Assembly (NCBI GenBank): GCA_034359265.1
Contig: CP136891.1
Coordinates: 7,268,501 to 7,332,500, forward strand
Origin: Canna indica
Taxonomy: Eukaryota > Streptophyta > Magnoliopsida > Zingiberales > Cannaceae
DNA length: 64,000 bases
Direction of reading: 5' to 3'
Under the pieces are notes generated by a model. That model was not told the DNA's origin and made no database searches. It saw only the letters and a program-made list of their open reading frames with translations. The position numbers and the translations under genes were made by a program. Shown here piece after piece: positions 61,888-64,000 of this stretch; the stretch's first letter is position 1, and the number at the start of each line of letters is the position of its first letter.

Positions 61888-64000
61888 GTTATACTCGAAA
61901 TCTCATATTTCTATTTTTTAAAAATAATTTTATGAACTTATTTAAATTATTTCAAAATTTTATTTAAGAAACTTGAATTTATTTGTAAAAATGAATTTTT
62001 GGCCAACTTTTTCATAAATTAAATTGTCTAAACCTTGGTTTATATAGAGCATAAATCAAATTTTTTATTGAGTCACCAAATAGCAGCAGTCGTATATTGA
62101 GTCACCAAATAGCAGTAGTTGTCGACATATATCTCGACCAAGGCTGCTAACAGTTGGCTCTCTGCTTGAAGTTCGTTTAGTTGACGCTGAGATTCTTTCG
62201 GTGAGGGATTGGCTGGTCTGGAGCGTTGCTCCTCACTGTTTCAGTGTCCCCAGGTAACAGGGATATGTCGCTGCTAGGGTGATGCCTACGCGCGGCGGTG
62301 TTCACCTATCTCCGGGTACCAACAATTGCGGGGCAAGTAAGATTACTGTGCCCCATGATGGGCGCCAAATGTTCTTGTATGAAATCGGAGCGATGCGATG
62401 CAATCCAGTTTGACCCCTGGTCAGGGGTAGCACCGACGACGCGATGAGAGGACTGCAAAAGATACCCTGATGCTCAAGTGAGGATCTGATCGAGGTGCAG
62501 GTAATAGAAATTAAACTGTAGGGTAATTTAGGTGTGTCATTTCTGTATATATTTCAGGATATATGGGAGAGGATTGATGATGATGCCGTCCACTAATCTC
62601 GTAGGGATGTTGCTCAGAATGGGTCTGATTCCGGAGATGTCGGGCTCATAATGATGAATTCTGGTGATAAATGAGGACGTAAATGTCCTTGTATGGCCGG
62701 GTGGAGCCGCCGGGCTAAACATGGTTTGGTTTGAGTTGAGTCTGTTTCACTAGTGTGGTATTTTATGGGCCTGATCCGACATGGCCCAAAGGTACTAGTC
62801 CAGTCGAGTGTTTTGCCAAATTTTTCATATAGTGTAAGTTTGCAGTCATATCTGGCTTTCGCTAGGTCAACCTCCGATATATATATTCTGCCCTTTGCAT
62901 TATTTTGAATCCTTTCTAATTCTGTTTTCATCTCCGGATTCTTCCAATCTTCATTCCATCTGGCCTATGTGAATAAATTCGCCCAATTTAGCTCATATTC
63001 AATTTTGATTTTTATTCCATTCCACTCTTAATTGACCCAATTAAGAAACTTTCAATTTTGATACAACTGTTTAACTCCGCACCAAATTAAATCAAATGCT
63101 ACCTTAACATCTTTTGCAAACCGAATACATTAATAGAAAAAATTAAACAAATATTATCATTATTATTGGGCAATTAATTAATTTCCCAAGTATCATTATG
63201 ATTTGGGCTCCTTTTTTCATTAAATATTATTGACGGTATTTTTTTTAATTTAAGAAACTTAATCTCCATTGATTATGGTGCATTAAATGAAATAAATTAA
63301 ATCATGCTAGTGCTCAATTTGGAGTTTAATTCATTATATATATATATATAGACCCAATTAATTAAGAAACTTCCTAATATTGATGTAAATATTACTCCAA
63401 TATTTGAGTAAATCCCAGAACAAATTAAATGCTACCTTAATCCAAATCCAACAAATTAATAGTAAAATTTAAGTATATATATTTTCCATATACTCTTATA
63501 ATTTGTGCTTCTGTTTTCATTAAACACTGTAACTAACCGTATTTTTCAATAAGGAAGGATGGTTAGGATGCATTTAATGTAATGATTTAATTAAATAGTG
63601 AATATGTTCCATATATGTAATAGACAATATGTATATATATACCACTGCTATATACTCAGTATTAACAATCTACAAAGACTATAACATTCATCAAACCAGC
63701 AAACTAAGATGGCAGCTAACAAAGTTTTTATAGCTTGTATGTTGTTGGTTCTCGTCGTGATGGCCTCAAGTCAGTAATTACATATTTGATGCTATATATA
63801 TATTTAATTTATTTTTGACTAATTTATTTGATTATTTGAAATGTTCTATGTGTGTATATTTTATTTAATTATTTATTTGCTTTTTATAGGTTTTATGCTA
63901 TCCATGGCTGATGTCCAACTTCAATCGGTTCACTTCTGCGAAGGCGACGTACAATGCAGTGGTGTTTGTGACCCAAGATGCGCCGGCAAGTGTATTGATA
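61888..64000 (+). repeat. tandem unit R9, cut by window end
   Basis: The unit continues past the window. It contains the GC-rich block (62069-62979), the promoter region and most of gene copy 9. The sequence is almost the same as R8 over the same interval. The right edge of the array is not seen. Confidence 0.9.
63709..64000 (+). CDS. secreted eight-cysteine defensin-like peptide, copy 9 (partial)
   Basis: Exon 1 is 63709-63769. Exon 2 starts at 63890 and is cut at 64000 within the GKCID stretch, so the last three cysteines and the stop lie outside the window. All visible residues match the majority form. The leader has caaaccagc as in copies 1 and 8. Confidence 0.78.

Overview
This is nuclear DNA of a flowering plant, most likely a eudicot. 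The signs are the AT-rich non-coding sequence, a Ty1/copia LTR element with the tRNA-iMet primer-binding site, L1-type LINEs whose ORF2 ends in a plant-style RNase H domain, a short CACTA-type DNA transposon, and small intron-containing genes. I cannot name the species. There is no prokaryotic gene organisation.

Most of the window is a head-to-tail tandem array of a roughly 6-kb unit (called R1 to R9 here). The left edge of the array is at about 1587 and the array runs off the right end of the window. Units begin at about 1587, 19955, 25939, 31932, 37878, 43864, 49797, 55829 and 61888. Each unit carries, in order: a relatively GC-rich block of about 0.9 kb that looks like old repeat DNA plus an exon-like fragment; an AT-rich promoter region; a two-exon gene for a 64-residue secreted eight-cysteine peptide; an AT-rich 3' flank built of degenerate duplications; a 224-bp CACTA element; a variable (AT)n tract; a decayed, internally deleted LINE; and a short hairpin at the unit junction. 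R1 lacks about 1.06 kb of the LINE. Nine copies of the peptide gene are visible (the last cut by the window end) and all look intact. They form the only convincing host gene family in the window.

The predicted peptide has a 27-residue signal sequence and a mature part of about 37 residues. Its spacing C-x5-C-x3-C-x7-C-x4-C-x-C fits the cysteine-stabilised alpha-beta (defensin-like) pattern, with one additional cysteine inside the x7 loop and one at the very C-terminus. The mature peptide is acidic, which is unusual for a membrane-acting defensin.

The left 16.5 kb holds the flank (with a weak Ty3/gypsy gag-like fragment) and R1. R1 is interrupted between 2950 and 16433 by an L1-type LINE flanked by a 13-bp target-site duplication. 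The LINE is itself interrupted in ORF1 by a 7.7-kb copia-type LTR element (3617-11313, 5-bp duplication ctaat). That element keeps only a damaged gag and appears non-autonomous.

Variants shared among units form a nested series (4-8, then 5-8, 6-8, 7-8). This suggests stepwise growth of the array towards the right, with later gene conversion or crossing-over mixing variants in the promoter segment. All identity statements were made by eye from the sequence; no alignment or database search was run.
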